Of a stretch of DNA of 64,000 bases, positions 1-8,699 are shown in pieces. The DNA is from Rhizobium sp. BG4 (GTDB lineage: Bacteria > Pseudomonadota > Alphaproteobacteria > Rhizobiales > Rhizobiaceae), in NCBI RefSeq assembly GCF_016864575.1, contig NZ_CP044126.1:372001-436000 (forward strand). Direction: 5' to 3'. Positions within the stretch are counted from its first letter, which is position 1. Each line of letters starts with the position of its first letter. The position numbers and the translations under genes were made by a program. Below the pieces are notes generated by a model. The model searched no databases. It was not told where the DNA came from and worked only from the letters and a program-made list of their open reading frames with translations.

Positions 1-178
1 TCGCCGGCGCATTGGAAATCACGCCTGCAATCGAGCGCATCAAAGTCGATTTTCCGGCACCATTGGCGCCGATCACGGCAATGGTCTCGCCGGCCTGGAG
101 TTCGAGATCGACACCGAAGATCGCCTGGAAATCGCCGTAGAAGGCCGTGAGCCCTCTGGTTTCAAGAAGGTTCGGCAT
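1..178 (-). CDS. Branched-chain amino acid-type (HAAT) ABC transporter ATPase, LivF-like, truncated by window edge
   Basis: Only the first 59 codons are inside the window; the rest lies to the left. The start ATG shares one base with the stop codon of the preceding ATPase gene (TGATG), so the two are translationally coupled. The visible part begins MPNLLETRGLTAFYGDFQAI and contains a Walker A motif, GANGAGKST, at about residue 38. Short N-terminus and order after a LivG-like gene are typical of the second ATPase of HAAT-family importers. The two membrane permeases such an importer needs are not in the window and probably follow to the left. The substrate is inferred from the linked aromatic genes, not from this fragment. 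Confidence 0.85.
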   Translation of the reverse strand, partial: MPNLLETRGLTAFYGDFQAIFGVDLELQAGETIAVIGANGAGKSTLMRSIAGVISNAPA

Positions 179-897
179 CACACCTCCATTCCGAGATAGA
201 TCTCACGCACTTCGCGGGATGCCATGATCGCATCGGGTTCACCGATGCCGATCACCCGGCCGAAATTGAGGACCAGCAGACGCTCGGCGACTGCCGTCAG
301 CGCGTGCAGAACATGTTCGATCCAGATGATCGTCACGCCGCGGCCATGGACCCGCTTGATCGTTGCGACCAGCTGCTGGCACTCACCGTCGGTCAGGCCA
401 CCGGCAATCTCGTCGAGCAATAGAAGCTTCGGCTTGGTGGCAAGCGCCCGGGCAAGCTCAAGACGTTTACGCTCCAGAAGCGTCAGAGACGCCGCAAGCG
501 CGTTGGCTTTTCCGATCAAGCCTGTTTCCACGAGAATATCGGCGCAAAATGCCGCCACGTCGCCCTCGCTGGCGCGGGAGCCGAAGGCGCCGGCGACGAG
601 CAGATTTTCATAGACGGTGAGCCTCTCGAAAGGCTGCGGGATCTGGAAGGTGCGGCCCATGCCCGCAAGGCAACGCTGCATGGGCGGAACGGTTGTCACA
701 TCCTTTCCGTCAAAGACGATCGACCCTGAGGCGACCGGAAGGTTGCCGTTGATCAGGTTGAACAGCGTCGATTTCCCGGCGCCGTTCGGCCCGATGACGC
801 CGAGCGCCTCGCCCTCTTTCACCGAGAATCCGATGTCTTCGGCAACGACGAGCGCGCCGAAGGACTTCGAGACACCTTTGAGTTCCAGTATGGACAT
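178..897 (-). CDS. HAAT-family ABC transporter ATPase, LivG-like
   Basis: A 239-residue cytoplasmic ATPase that would energise an importer with the partial LivF-like protein to its left. Walker A is GPNGAGKST near residue 37. The signature region reads LTLLERKRLELARAL rather than the usual LSxGQ. Walker B is LLLLDEIAGGL, with DEI in place of DEP, and the switch histidine lies in IIWIEHV. These variants are, as far as I know, common in LivG homologues that serve substrates other than leucine. It lies 52 bp downstream of the binding-protein gene on the same strand, as part of the operon that starts with the hydroxyquinol dioxygenase. The cargo is therefore probably an aromatic acid or phenol precursor (inference). 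Confidence 0.88.
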   Translation of the reverse strand: MSILELKGVSKSFGALVVAEDIGFSVKEGEALGVIGPNGAGKSTLFNLINGNLPVASGSIVFDGKDVTTVPPMQRCLAGMGRTFQIPQPFERLTVYENLLVAGAFGSRASEGDVAAFCADILVETGLIGKANALAASLTLLERKRLELARALATKPKLLLLDEIAGGLTDGECQQLVATIKRVHGRGVTIIWIEHVLHALTAVAERLLVLNFGRVIGIGEPDAIMASREVREIYLGMEV

Positions 898-949
898 GGA
901 TCACCTCCACTCGCCCCATCCGGCAGATCCGCCAGGTGGGTCGAGCCAG

Positions 950-2230
950 TTACGCCAGCGCTTCGAGCTTGCCGCCGAGCGGCACGTTGGGCGAAAGGCT
1001 GTTCTCGACGACCACCAGCTCGTAGCCGCCACCGGATTTGAGACGCCACTGGCCGCCGACAAGCGGTGTCTTCGCGACGTTCTTCTGCGCAAAGGGCGGA
1101 AGCTTGTCGCTGCCCCAGGCGACTGGACCGACAATCGTATCAAGCTTGGTTTCGCCGATCGCCTTGGCAACGGCATCGCCGTCAGCGGTATCTTCAGCCC
1201 GCTTCATGACGTCGACTGCGAGCTCGAACAGCGCATGTGCAAAGCCGATCGGCTGCGTCCACGGCCGGCCGGTCGCCTTGGTAAAGGCGTCTGCAACGGC
1301 AGCAGCGCTATCGCCCGTCAGCGATGACTTGAAAGGATGGCTCGGCGTCCACCAGACTTCGGTCGACAGGTTGTGACCCGCGTCACCCAGCGCTTCCACG
1401 GTCTGCGGGAAAAGCAGCGCCTTGCCGATCGAGGCGATCTTCGGCTTGAGGCCCTGCTGCTTTGCCTGGTTCCAGAATGTCGTCAGATCCGGCGGGATCA
1501 TGACGCCGGTCAGAATATCGGTATTCGCCTGCTTGAAGGCGTTGATCTGCGCCGAGAAGTCGTCGGTCAGGTTCTGGTAGCGGCCGGTATCCGTCAGGCC
1601 GTAGCCCAGTTTTTCGAGAACCGGCGGGAAGCCGACAACCTTGTCACCCCAGGCGTTGCCGTCTCCATCATTGGGGAAGAGGCCGCCGATCTTCTTGTTT
1701 GTCTCGATCTGTCCCCACATGCCGGTAAAGACGGCAATGATATCCTCGAGGCCCCAGAAGAAGTGATAGGCATAGTCGAACGGCTTCCATGATGCCGGGT
1801 CGCCTGGATTGCCTTGCTGGCCGATGAACCACGGCTGCCAGGGCGCGACGGTCGAGATGCAGGGCATCTGCTCGCCTTCGCAGGTTGTCGAAACCGGGTT
1901 GGTGGTCTCCGGCGTCGACGAGACCAGCATCAGGTTGATCTCGTCGTTGACGATCAGCTCCTTGGCAACCTCGGCTGCACGGTTCGGGTTGGACTGGCTG
2001 TCCTTGACGACGACCTCGTAGTTCAGCCCCTGCTTCTTCGTCGTCGCCAGAAAGGCGTCGATGACGAACTTGTCTGCTTCGCCGAAAGCCGCAAGCGGCC
2101 CTGTCTGCGGGCTGACATAGCCGAGCTTGATCGCCTTGTCCTGAGCGATGGCCGGTGCTGCTAGCCCCGACGTCGCGATGATCGCACCGCCGGCTGCCGT
2201 GGTCTTCAGAAAATCGCGTCTCGTAAACAT
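950..2230 (-). CDS. ABC transporter substrate-binding protein, branched-chain amino acid-type, Tat-exported
   Basis: A 426-residue periplasmic binding protein. I place the start at the ATG at 2230 because it has a good GGGAGG ribosome site just upstream and gives a clean twin-arginine signal: MFTRRDFLKTTAAGG, then a hydrophobic stretch ending in APAIAQ near residue 30. In-frame ATGs further upstream lack this support. The mature part begins KAIKLGYVSPQTGPLAAFGE, the usual opening of the LivJ-like Peripla_BP_6 fold. It lies between maleylacetate reductase and the LivG-like ATPase in one leftward operon. The ligand is probably an aromatic compound feeding hydroxyquinol, but no binding residue shows this directly. 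Confidence 0.88.
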   Translation of the reverse strand: MFTRRDFLKTTAAGGAIIATSGLAAPAIAQDKAIKLGYVSPQTGPLAAFGEADKFVIDAFLATTKKQGLNYEVVVKDSQSNPNRAAEVAKELIVNDEINLMLVSSTPETTNPVSTTCEGEQMPCISTVAPWQPWFIGQQGNPGDPASWKPFDYAYHFFWGLEDIIAVFTGMWGQIETNKKIGGLFPNDGDGNAWGDKVVGFPPVLEKLGYGLTDTGRYQNLTDDFSAQINAFKQANTDILTGVMIPPDLTTFWNQAKQQGLKPKIASIGKALLFPQTVEALGDAGHNLSTEVWWTPSHPFKSSLTGDSAAAVADAFTKATGRPWTQPIGFAHALFELAVDVMKRAEDTADGDAVAKAIGETKLDTIVGPVAWGSDKLPPFAQKNVAKTPLVGGQWRLKSGGGYELVVVENSLSPNVPLGGKLEALA

Positions 2231-2287
2231 GTGACCTCCCATAGTCCCCTCTCCTCCCAAAGAGCGCGCTCCACTGCGCGATAAAAT

Positions 2288-3349
2288 TCACTCGGCTGGC
2301 CGGCGGCCCTCCCAGGCATTCTGCAAAAGCTGCCTGATGGAACCGCGATCGATTGGCCGCGGGTTCCAATAGGGGTTCTCGACCGCGATCCCCGCCGCCT
2401 TGTCGAGATCGGCCTCCGTCAAACCTAAATCCCGCAGCGAGAGCGGCGCGCCGATGGATTTGGCGAAATCCCAGAGCCCGCCGCCGACGGACCCTCCGAA
2501 AATCTCGGCAACGGGGGCAAGCTCATTGGCTGCCGCCTTTGCATTGAAGCTCGCGGTATGCGGCAGCATGATCGCATGCGTCTCGGCATGCGGCGTATCG
2601 AAGGAGCCGCCGAGCGTGTGGCAGATCTTGTGATGCAGCGCCATCCCGACTGCCCCAAGCACGGTTCCGCACAACCATGCGCCATAGAGAGCGTCGCTGC
2701 GCGCTTGCGCATTTCCGGGCGCCTTGACGATTTCAGGGAGACTGCGCGCGAAGGCTCGCAATCCCTCGACCGCCATCAGACTGGAGATCGGGTTGCGATC
2801 CTGTGCATAGAGGCCCTCGACAGCATGTGCCATCGCGTTCAGGCCGCTCGTGACACTCATCGCAACGGGCAATCCATGGGTCAGCAGCGGATCGTAGATC
2901 ACCACTTCCGGCAGGATTTTCGCGTCCTTCACCGTCGTCTTCCGGCCGCCTTCGGTCTGGCCGAGAATGGATGTGACCTCGGACCCGGCATAGGTCGTCG
3001 GCACGACAATCTGCAGAAGGTCGCTCCGGTAGGCGATTGCCTTGCCAAGGCCCGTGGTCGAGCCGCCGCCGAGCGAGACGACGCAGTCAGCGCGCGTCTC
3101 CGCCACAACTTTCATCGCCGCCTCGGTCACCTCGACCGGCGTATGCATGACGGCGCCGGCGAAGACACCGCAGGCGAGATCACCGATATCATGGGCGAGC
3201 GCCTCGGCATCCGGCTTCTGATGCGGAGTGGAGAGAACCAGCGCACGCGTCGCGCCCGACTTCATGATCCAATCCCGCACGCTGTCCCGGCTTCCGTCTC
3301 CGAAGACGATGCGGGCGGGGCTGCCTGCATAGGAAAACCTCGTGTTCAT
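2288..3349 (-). CDS. Maleylacetate reductase
   Basis: A 353-residue member of the iron-containing alcohol dehydrogenase family. It would reduce maleylacetate to 3-oxoadipate with NAD(P)H, the step after ring cleavage of hydroxyquinol. The nucleotide-binding segment VSLGGGSTTGLGKAIA lies near residue 92 and is followed by VPTTYAGSEVT. The C-terminal metal-site region contains HHKICHTLGG and DTPHAETHAIMLPH, both typical of maleylacetate reductases. The start codon overlaps the dioxygenase stop by 4 bp, so the two enzymes are translationally coupled and functionally consecutive. Length is normal for the family. A chlorocatechol pathway would use the same enzyme, but the partner dioxygenase looks like the hydroxyquinol type. 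Confidence 0.93.
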   Translation of the reverse strand: MNTRFSYAGSPARIVFGDGSRDSVRDWIMKSGATRALVLSTPHQKPDAEALAHDIGDLACGVFAGAVMHTPVEVTEAAMKVVAETRADCVVSLGGGSTTGLGKAIAYRSDLLQIVVPTTYAGSEVTSILGQTEGGRKTTVKDAKILPEVVIYDPLLTHGLPVAMSVTSGLNAMAHAVEGLYAQDRNPISSLMAVEGLRAFARSLPEIVKAPGNAQARSDALYGAWLCGTVLGAVGMALHHKICHTLGGSFDTPHAETHAIMLPHTASFNAKAAANELAPVAEIFGGSVGGGLWDFAKSIGAPLSLRDLGLTEADLDKAAGIAVENPYWNPRPIDRGSIRQLLQNAWEGRRPAE

Positions 3350-4221
3350 GCCGCTCTCCCCGGCTTGGAACGCACCATCACGAATGTCAGCGCGACGGCC
3401 TTTCCCCTCCGGCCATCGATATCGGCCGGATCGAAACTATGAACGAGCTCGGGACGAACACCGAAAAGCGCATCTTCCGCCAGCAACGGATCGCTCGCGT
3501 CATAAACATGCGTCGTGATCGTCTCGAAGCCTTCGGCGCGGATCACGAAGTGGAGGTTGGCAGGCCGATGCAGTGGAAACCCCGCCGCCGACAGCAAGCG
3601 GCCGACAGGGCCATCTCCCGGCACGCCGTAACCCGAGGGCACGACGGAGCGATAGGCAACCCGTCCGTCACTGCCGGTGCGAAACAGTCCGCGAAGGTTA
3701 TGTTCGGGCTGCAGGTCCGGCTGCTGGTTTTCGTAAAAGCCTTGGTCATTCGCCTGCCAGGTGACGACCGCCGCGCCTGGGATCGGCAAGCCATCGAGAT
3801 CCTCGACACGAACCGAGACAGCCAGGGGCTCGCCGATACCGTCAAGCGATATCGAGGCTCCGGCCCGGCGCTCCGGCGCATCGTCGCGGAAAAAGGGGCC
3901 GCGAATTGTATTGGGCGTCGCCCCTTTCGGCCTGCGGGAATTGATCGCTTCGACCAGCGCCGAAGCGCCCGTCAGATCCGACAGCAGCACCCACTCCTGG
4001 CGGCGCTCGTCGGAGGCGTGTCCGACATCCGTCAGGAACGCGATGACCTTGCGCCAGTCTTCCTGCGTCGGCCTGAATTGCTTGATGAGGTCGTGGACAT
4101 GGGCAACGGCGGCGGCGAGCAGCTGCGCGATGTCAGCATCTTTCTGACCGGCCAGCCGCTCGGCAAACACCTCTGACGATGTCGCCTCGCTGAAGGTCAG
4201 CGTCGGAATATGGCCCGCCAT
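3346..4221 (-). CDS. Intradiol ring-cleavage dioxygenase, probable hydroxyquinol 1,2-dioxygenase
   Basis: A 291-residue non-haem Fe(III) dioxygenase that opens 1,2,4-trihydroxybenzene to maleylacetate. I chose the ATG at 4221 because GAGGAGG precedes it; an upstream in-frame start lacks such a site. An N-terminal helical domain (about residues 10-95) is followed by the catalytic beta-sandwich. The expected iron ligands are visible: Tyr in GFYENQQPDLQPEHNLRG, Tyr in VPSGYGVPGDGP and two His in PLHRPANLHFVI. First gene of the leftward operon with maleylacetate reductase and a HAAT importer. The monooxygenase that would make hydroxyquinol from resorcinol or a resorcylate is not in the window. 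Catechol or chlorocatechol specificity is less likely given the partner. Confidence 0.9.
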   Translation of the reverse strand: MAGHIPTLTFSEATSSEVFAERLAGQKDADIAQLLAAAVAHVHDLIKQFRPTQEDWRKVIAFLTDVGHASDERRQEWVLLSDLTGASALVEAINSRRPKGATPNTIRGPFFRDDAPERRAGASISLDGIGEPLAVSVRVEDLDGLPIPGAAVVTWQANDQGFYENQQPDLQPEHNLRGLFRTGSDGRVAYRSVVPSGYGVPGDGPVGRLLSAAGFPLHRPANLHFVIRAEGFETITTHVYDASDPLLAEDALFGVRPELVHSFDPADIDGRRGKAVALTFVMVRSKPGRAA

Positions 4222-4302
4222 GCTTTTCCTCCTCATCGCCTGTGGGTGAAGAGAACATTAACAGCGCTTCCTGGGCGGTTGATGATTTTGTTGCCGATCA
4301 TT

Positions 4303-4317
4303 ATAACAGATCGTTAT
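4303..4317. promoter_or_regulatory. Candidate LysR-type operator between the hydroxyquinol operon and its regulator
   Basis: ATAAC at 4303-4307 and GTTAT at 4313-4317 form a perfect 5-bp inverted repeat with a 5-bp spacer, giving the T-N11-A pattern of LysR-family boxes (TAACAGATCGTTA). It lies in the 94-bp divergent intergenic region and overlaps the ATG of the LysR gene at 4316. Binding there would fit autoregulation plus activation of the dioxygenase operon. No binding data; inference from pattern and position. Confidence 0.5.
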
Positions 4318-5266
4318 GAAGATAGATGAAAGACACCTGATCCAGCTTGCGGCAGTCGTGAAAACCGGAGGCGTTACGGAGGGGGCAGCGCTGCTGGGGC
4401 TGGCGCAGTCGGCGGTATCGAGAACGCTCTCGATGCTCGAAAAGCGCGTCGGCGAGCCCCTGTTCATCAAGGGCCGGCGCCCGTTGCAGCCAACGGCCTT
4501 TGGCCTGGCGCTGGCCGAGCACGGCTTCGTCATGCTTGCCGCATCCCGCAAGGCCTCAGACCTCGTGGAAAGCTTCCGGATCGGCAATAGCGGCGTCGTT
4601 CGGGTTGGCGGCACGCCCTTCTTCATGGACTCTCTGATCGCCGGGCTTTGCGCCGAGTTCCAGGCCACCCATCCCGATGTCCGCATCGATCAGAGCTACG
4701 GCTATTTCCCGGATTTGCGCGCCGGATTGAAGGCCGACCAGATCGACATCGCCATCTGCCCGATCGATATTCTCGACGAAGGTTCAGGGCTGGAATTCCA
4801 GCAGATTCTGCCCGGCCGCAACGTCATCGCCTGCGGTCTCACGCATCCACTGCTTCTGAAGAGAAAACTGCAGCCGAGCCAGCTTCTGAGCTATCCTTGG
4901 GTCGCACCGCCTCCGGGCAGCCCGCTGCTCGCCGACCTCCGCGCACTGCTCCTGTCCTTCGGCGGCACTGAAATCAAGGTGCGCTACTCCGGTGGCTCCT
5001 TGATGGGCGTCATCAACTATCTCAAAGCCTCGGATGCGCTGACCGTCATGCCGCACAGCGTCGTCTTCGCCCAGCGCAAGGAAAGATCGATCACCGCGCT
5101 GCCGATCAACATCCCGCATCCGGAACGAGCACTTGCCATCCTCAAGCGCGTCGATGCCCCGCGCACACCGGCCGTCGAACAATTCGCCACCTATATCCGC
5201 TCTGGCTTCCAGACGCTTCGCCACTTGATCAAGCGCCACGAGGAGGCGGTTATTTGGGGGCAATAG
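4316..5266 (+). CDS. LysR-family transcriptional regulator of the hydroxyquinol operon
   Basis: 316 residues. The N-terminal winged helix-turn-helix occupies about residues 4-63 and includes GLAQSAVSRTLSMLEKRVGE, followed by the LysR effector-binding domain. It is divergent from the dioxygenase operon, the classical arrangement for a LysR activator responding to a pathway intermediate. There is no obvious Shine-Dalgarno sequence before the ATG; instead a T-N11-A palindrome covers the start. The HTH begins at the normal distance from this Met, so the start is probably right. It converges on the GH95 gene to its right. The inducer is unknown; a hydroxyquinol precursor or maleylacetate would be logical. 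Confidence 0.9.
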   Translation: MKIDERHLIQLAAVVKTGGVTEGAALLGLAQSAVSRTLSMLEKRVGEPLFIKGRRPLQPTAFGLALAEHGFVMLAASRKASDLVESFRIGNSGVVRVGGTPFFMDSLIAGLCAEFQATHPDVRIDQSYGYFPDLRAGLKADQIDIAICPIDILDEGSGLEFQQILPGRNVIACGLTHPLLLKRKLQPSQLLSYPWVAPPPGSPLLADLRALLLSFGGTEIKVRYSGGSLMGVINYLKASDALTVMPHSVVFAQRKERSITALPINIPHPERALAILKRVDAPRTPAVEQFATYIRSGFQTLRHLIKRHEEAVIWGQ

Positions 5267-5310
5267 CAACGGGAAATTTGATCGCGTCAACTAGACGCCG
5301 CATCACCAAC

Positions 5311-7560
5311 CTAGCCACCTAGCGAGCGCCTGAGATCGACATCCCTTGGCTCCAAGGCAGACAGCGATACCTCGATGCTGCGATCATCTACGATAACACT
5401 CACTTCGGCATCACGCTTGCCAACCAGCCTGACATGCGTGGGCTGCCCATCCTCCCAAGACAAGTCGATGACGATACCATCGCGGATTCTGAGACCGGAG
5501 ACCGATCCGCTCTGCCACTCGCTGGGCAATGCCGGCAGCAGCCTCAGCTGCCCCGGTTTTGATTGAACCAACATCTCAAGGATGCCGGCTGCGCCGCCGA
5601 AATTGCCGTCGATCTGGAAAGGCGGGTGGGCGTCGAAGAGGTTGGTGTAGGTTCTCTCGGGGCTGAGGAGAAGCTTGACGACGTCGAGGGCGTGTTTGCC
5701 GTCGCGCAGCCGCGCCCAGAGATTGATGCGCCAGCCGATGCCCCAGCCGGTGGCGTCGTCGCCGCGGATTTCCAGCGAGCGGCGGGCGGCGGCGGCCAGG
5801 TCCTGGGTCCTGTCCATGTCGATCTGCCAGCTCGGATAGAGGCCGTAGAGATGCGAGACATGGCGGTGGTGGATCTCCGGGACGTCCATATCCCAGTCCT
5901 CGAGCCATTCCTGTAGCTGGCCGGCGGCGCCGATACGGTCGGGCGCCAGGCGCGGCAGAATATCGTCGATCTCCGATACGAGAGCCGCCTCGCCGCCGGT
6001 AGAGACGGCGAGCGGACGCAGGAGCGTCAGGAAATCGCGGATCAGCTGGTTGTCCATTGCCGGACCGGCGCAGATCGAAGCGCCGTGCGGGTGGATATTC
6101 TCCGGCGAAAGCGATGGGTTGGTGACGAGATAGTCCGTGCCGGGCAGCGGCACGAGCACGTCGAAGATGAATTGGGCGGCCCCTTTCGCTGCGGCGAACA
6201 GGCGCTTTCGGGTGGTCTCGGGATCATCGAGGTAATCACAGGCATCGAGAAGCTGTGCCATCAGCCAGATGCCGCCGGTCGGCCAGAGGCCCCATTGCGC
6301 GCCGTCGATCGGGCCTGTGGCACGCCAGAGATCGGTGTTGTGATGCATCACCCAGCCGCGGGCGCGGTAATGCACGTTCGCCATCTCCCGGCCGGTTTCG
6401 GCGAGATCTTCTGCCATGGCGATCAGCGGCTCGATGCATTCGGTCAGATTGGCGGGCGCCGCCAGCCAGTAATTCATCTGCAGATTGATGTTGGCGGTGT
6501 ATTTGCTGCCCCAGGGCGGATCGGTCTGATCGTTCCAGATGCCCTGAAGATTGGCGGGCTGGGTGCCCGGCCGCGACGAGGCGATCATCAGGTAGCGGCC
6601 GAACTGGACATAGAGCGCCGCCAGAGCCGGATCATGCCCATTGGCGAATTCGGCGACGCGCTGATCGGTCGGCAGGCCTGCGGCAGGCGAAGAGCCGAGA
6701 TCGATGGAGAAGCCGCCATAAAGCCGCTGATGCTCGGCGACATGGTCGCGATGAAGATCGGCGTAAGCGCGGCGGGATGCCCGGTCGAGCCTCTCTTCGA
6801 TATCCCGGTCCGGATTGCCGGAGACGTCGTCATAGCGCCTGAAATTCGTGGCGGCGTCGAGCAGGATAATAAGCTCGTCCACTGCCTCGAAATCGATGCC
6901 TCCGGGCGCTGCTTTAAGCTCGCCGCCGCTATTGATCACCCTGATGCCGAAAGTTAAGCGCAAGGCAGAGGCTATGCCGGATTCCGACTTGCCGGTGCCG
7001 GACAGTATCAGCTGCTGCGGTTCGATCTTGCTCAGCGCGCTGCGCTGCGGGCTGTCGATCAAGATCCTTCCGTTGATCGCACCTTTCCTGTCGGCGGAAA
7101 TTCGCATCACCAGGATATCATCCACCGGAGAAACGAAGGTCTCGTGTAGGAAGCTGACGCCATCGACCGTGTAGGACGCCACCGAGGTCGCCGTTGCGAG
7201 ATCGAGGCTTCGGCGGTAGCCGGAGACATCTTGCCCATGGGAGAGCTCGATCCGGAGATCGCCGACCGGCTGATAGGACATCTGCTTGATCGGCCGCGCC
7301 ATCAGATGCGCCTCGGCCATGGCCTCGGCCTCGGCATAGCGCCCCGCAAAGATCAATTCCCTCACCTGCTGCAGATAAGCGTAGGCGTCAGGATTGACCG
7401 GTTGATACGGGCCGCCGGCCCAGAAGGTCGATTCGTTGATCTGCAGCCGCTCGTGATGCGGGTCGCCGAAGACCATGGCGCCGAGCCTGCCATTGCCGAG
7501 TGGCAGCGCGTCCGTCCAGAGGCTGGCCGGCCTGTCGTACCAGAGAATATCGTCGCTCAT
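5311..7560 (-). CDS. Glycoside hydrolase family 95, probable alpha-L-fucosidase
   Basis: 749 residues from the ATG at 7560, which has GGAG upstream; the reading frame stays open further upstream, but that part is low-complexity Arg-rich and is antisense-like, so I exclude it. The N-terminus has the family hallmark WTDALPLGNGRLGAMVFG and INESTFWAGGP. The catalytic (alpha/alpha)6 region shows QPANLQGIWN, NINLQMNYW, PSLSPENIHPHG and PPFQIDGNFGG. The Asn pair, the Glu in SPEN and the Asp in QIDGNFG match residues important in characterised GH95 1,2-alpha-L-fucosidases. No signal peptide is visible, so it probably acts on imported oligosaccharides in the cytoplasm. It is the last gene of the LacI/MalK operon. 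Some GH95 enzymes act on alpha-L-galactosides instead. Confidence 0.9.
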   Translation of the reverse strand: MSDDILWYDRPASLWTDALPLGNGRLGAMVFGDPHHERLQINESTFWAGGPYQPVNPDAYAYLQQVRELIFAGRYAEAEAMAEAHLMARPIKQMSYQPVGDLRIELSHGQDVSGYRRSLDLATATSVASYTVDGVSFLHETFVSPVDDILVMRISADRKGAINGRILIDSPQRSALSKIEPQQLILSGTGKSESGIASALRLTFGIRVINSGGELKAAPGGIDFEAVDELIILLDAATNFRRYDDVSGNPDRDIEERLDRASRRAYADLHRDHVAEHQRLYGGFSIDLGSSPAAGLPTDQRVAEFANGHDPALAALYVQFGRYLMIASSRPGTQPANLQGIWNDQTDPPWGSKYTANINLQMNYWLAAPANLTECIEPLIAMAEDLAETGREMANVHYRARGWVMHHNTDLWRATGPIDGAQWGLWPTGGIWLMAQLLDACDYLDDPETTRKRLFAAAKGAAQFIFDVLVPLPGTDYLVTNPSLSPENIHPHGASICAGPAMDNQLIRDFLTLLRPLAVSTGGEAALVSEIDDILPRLAPDRIGAAGQLQEWLEDWDMDVPEIHHRHVSHLYGLYPSWQIDMDRTQDLAAAARRSLEIRGDDATGWGIGWRINLWARLRDGKHALDVVKLLLSPERTYTNLFDAHPPFQIDGNFGGAAGILEMLVQSKPGQLRLLPALPSEWQSGSVSGLRIRDGIVIDLSWEDGQPTHVRLVGKRDAEVSVIVDDRSIEVSLSALEPRDVDLRRSLGG

Positions 7561-7562
7561 GA

Positions 7563-8662
7563 TCACTCCGCCGGAATGGCGTTTGCAGGTTTCAGATCGC
7601 GGATGCGCTGGCCGTCTGCGCCGAACAGCAGCGCCTTGCGCGCCGGGAAGGCCGCGGTCACCGTCTCGCCGGGGCGGCGCGATGTTTCGGAGCGATCCTC
7701 GACGATGACGGATTGCCCTGAGGACAGCGTCCCATAGATGAAGCGCGTCCCGCCGAGATTTTCGACGACATCGACTTTCACGTCGATCGCGCCGCCGGCG
7801 CTCTCCTGCCCGGTGAAATGTTCCGGCCGGATGCCGACCTTGACGGGAACGTCGCGGCCGCCAGCATGCATCAGATCCGGGCGGAAGCTCGCGCCGCAAT
7901 CGAGCCTGACGAGCCCGTCCGCCCCAGCGTTCCCTCCAGGAAGTTCATGCGCGGCGAACCGATGAAACCGGCGACGAAGAGGTTGTCCGGATCGGCATAG
8001 AGCATGTCCGGCGTCCCCATCTGCTCGATCTTGCCGGAGCGCATGACGACGATCTTGTCGGCAAGCGTCATCGCTTCCGTCTGGTCATGGGTGACATAGA
8101 TCATCGTTGCGCCGATGCGGCGATGCAGCTTGGCGATCTCGACGCGCATCGAGACCCTGAGTTCCGCGTCGAGGTTGGAGAGCGGCTCATCGAACAGGAA
8201 GACTTCGGGATTGCGAACGATCGCGCGGCCGATCGCCACGCGCTGGCGCTGGCCGCCGGAAAGCTGGGCAGGCTTGCGTTTCATCAGCGGCTCGATCTGC
8301 AGCGTTGCGGCCGCCGCGGCGACGCTCCGCGCAATCTCGTCCTTCGCCATGCCGGCCATGCGGAGCGAAAAGCCGATATTCTGCTCGACGGTCATATGCG
8401 GATAGAGCGCGTAGTTCTGGAAGACCATGGCGACGCCGCGTTCGATCGGGTCGGCCTCGTTCATCCGCCGCCCATTGATCTTGAGGTCGCCGCCGGTGAT
8501 TTTTTCGAGACCGGCGATCATCCGCAGCAGCGTCGATTTTCCGCATCCGGACGGGCCGACGAAAACGGTGAACGAGCCGTCGTCGATACTCAGGTTCAGG
8601 CCGCCGATGGCTTCGAAACTGCCATAGGACTTGTCGATATTCTGCAGTTCAACGCTGGCCAA
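7563..8662 (-). pseudogene. MalK/UgpC-type sugar ABC transporter ATPase with apparent single-base frameshift
   Basis: The first frame (8662 to 7871, probable TTG start after GGGAGGA) encodes the nucleotide-binding domain: Walker A GPSGCGKST, signature LSGGQRQRVAIGRAI, Walker B VFLFDEPLSNLDAEL, then FVAGFIGSPRMNFLEGTLG. The reading then runs out of frame to a stop at 7871. The second frame (7871 to 7563) encodes the C-terminal TOBE/regulatory domain, including KVGIRPEHF. Translating the other frame back from 7871 gives ADGLVRLDCGASFRPDL, joining directly to EGTLG. One missing base in the C4 run near 7922-7925 (G4 on the coding strand) explains the break. It could be a sequencing error, a true mutation, or two coupled proteins through the TGATG overlap. 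All other genes of the operon are intact. Confidence 0.8.
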
Positions 8663-8699
8663 AGCTTCCTCCCTTTAACCGCTTGGCGGGCAGCGCGCG

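Noticed and set aside
7561..7899. In-frame N-terminal extension of the GH95 protein
   Set aside because: It is Arg-rich, overlaps the ATPase C-terminal domain, and GH95 homology begins at the ATG at 7560 with its own ribosome site.
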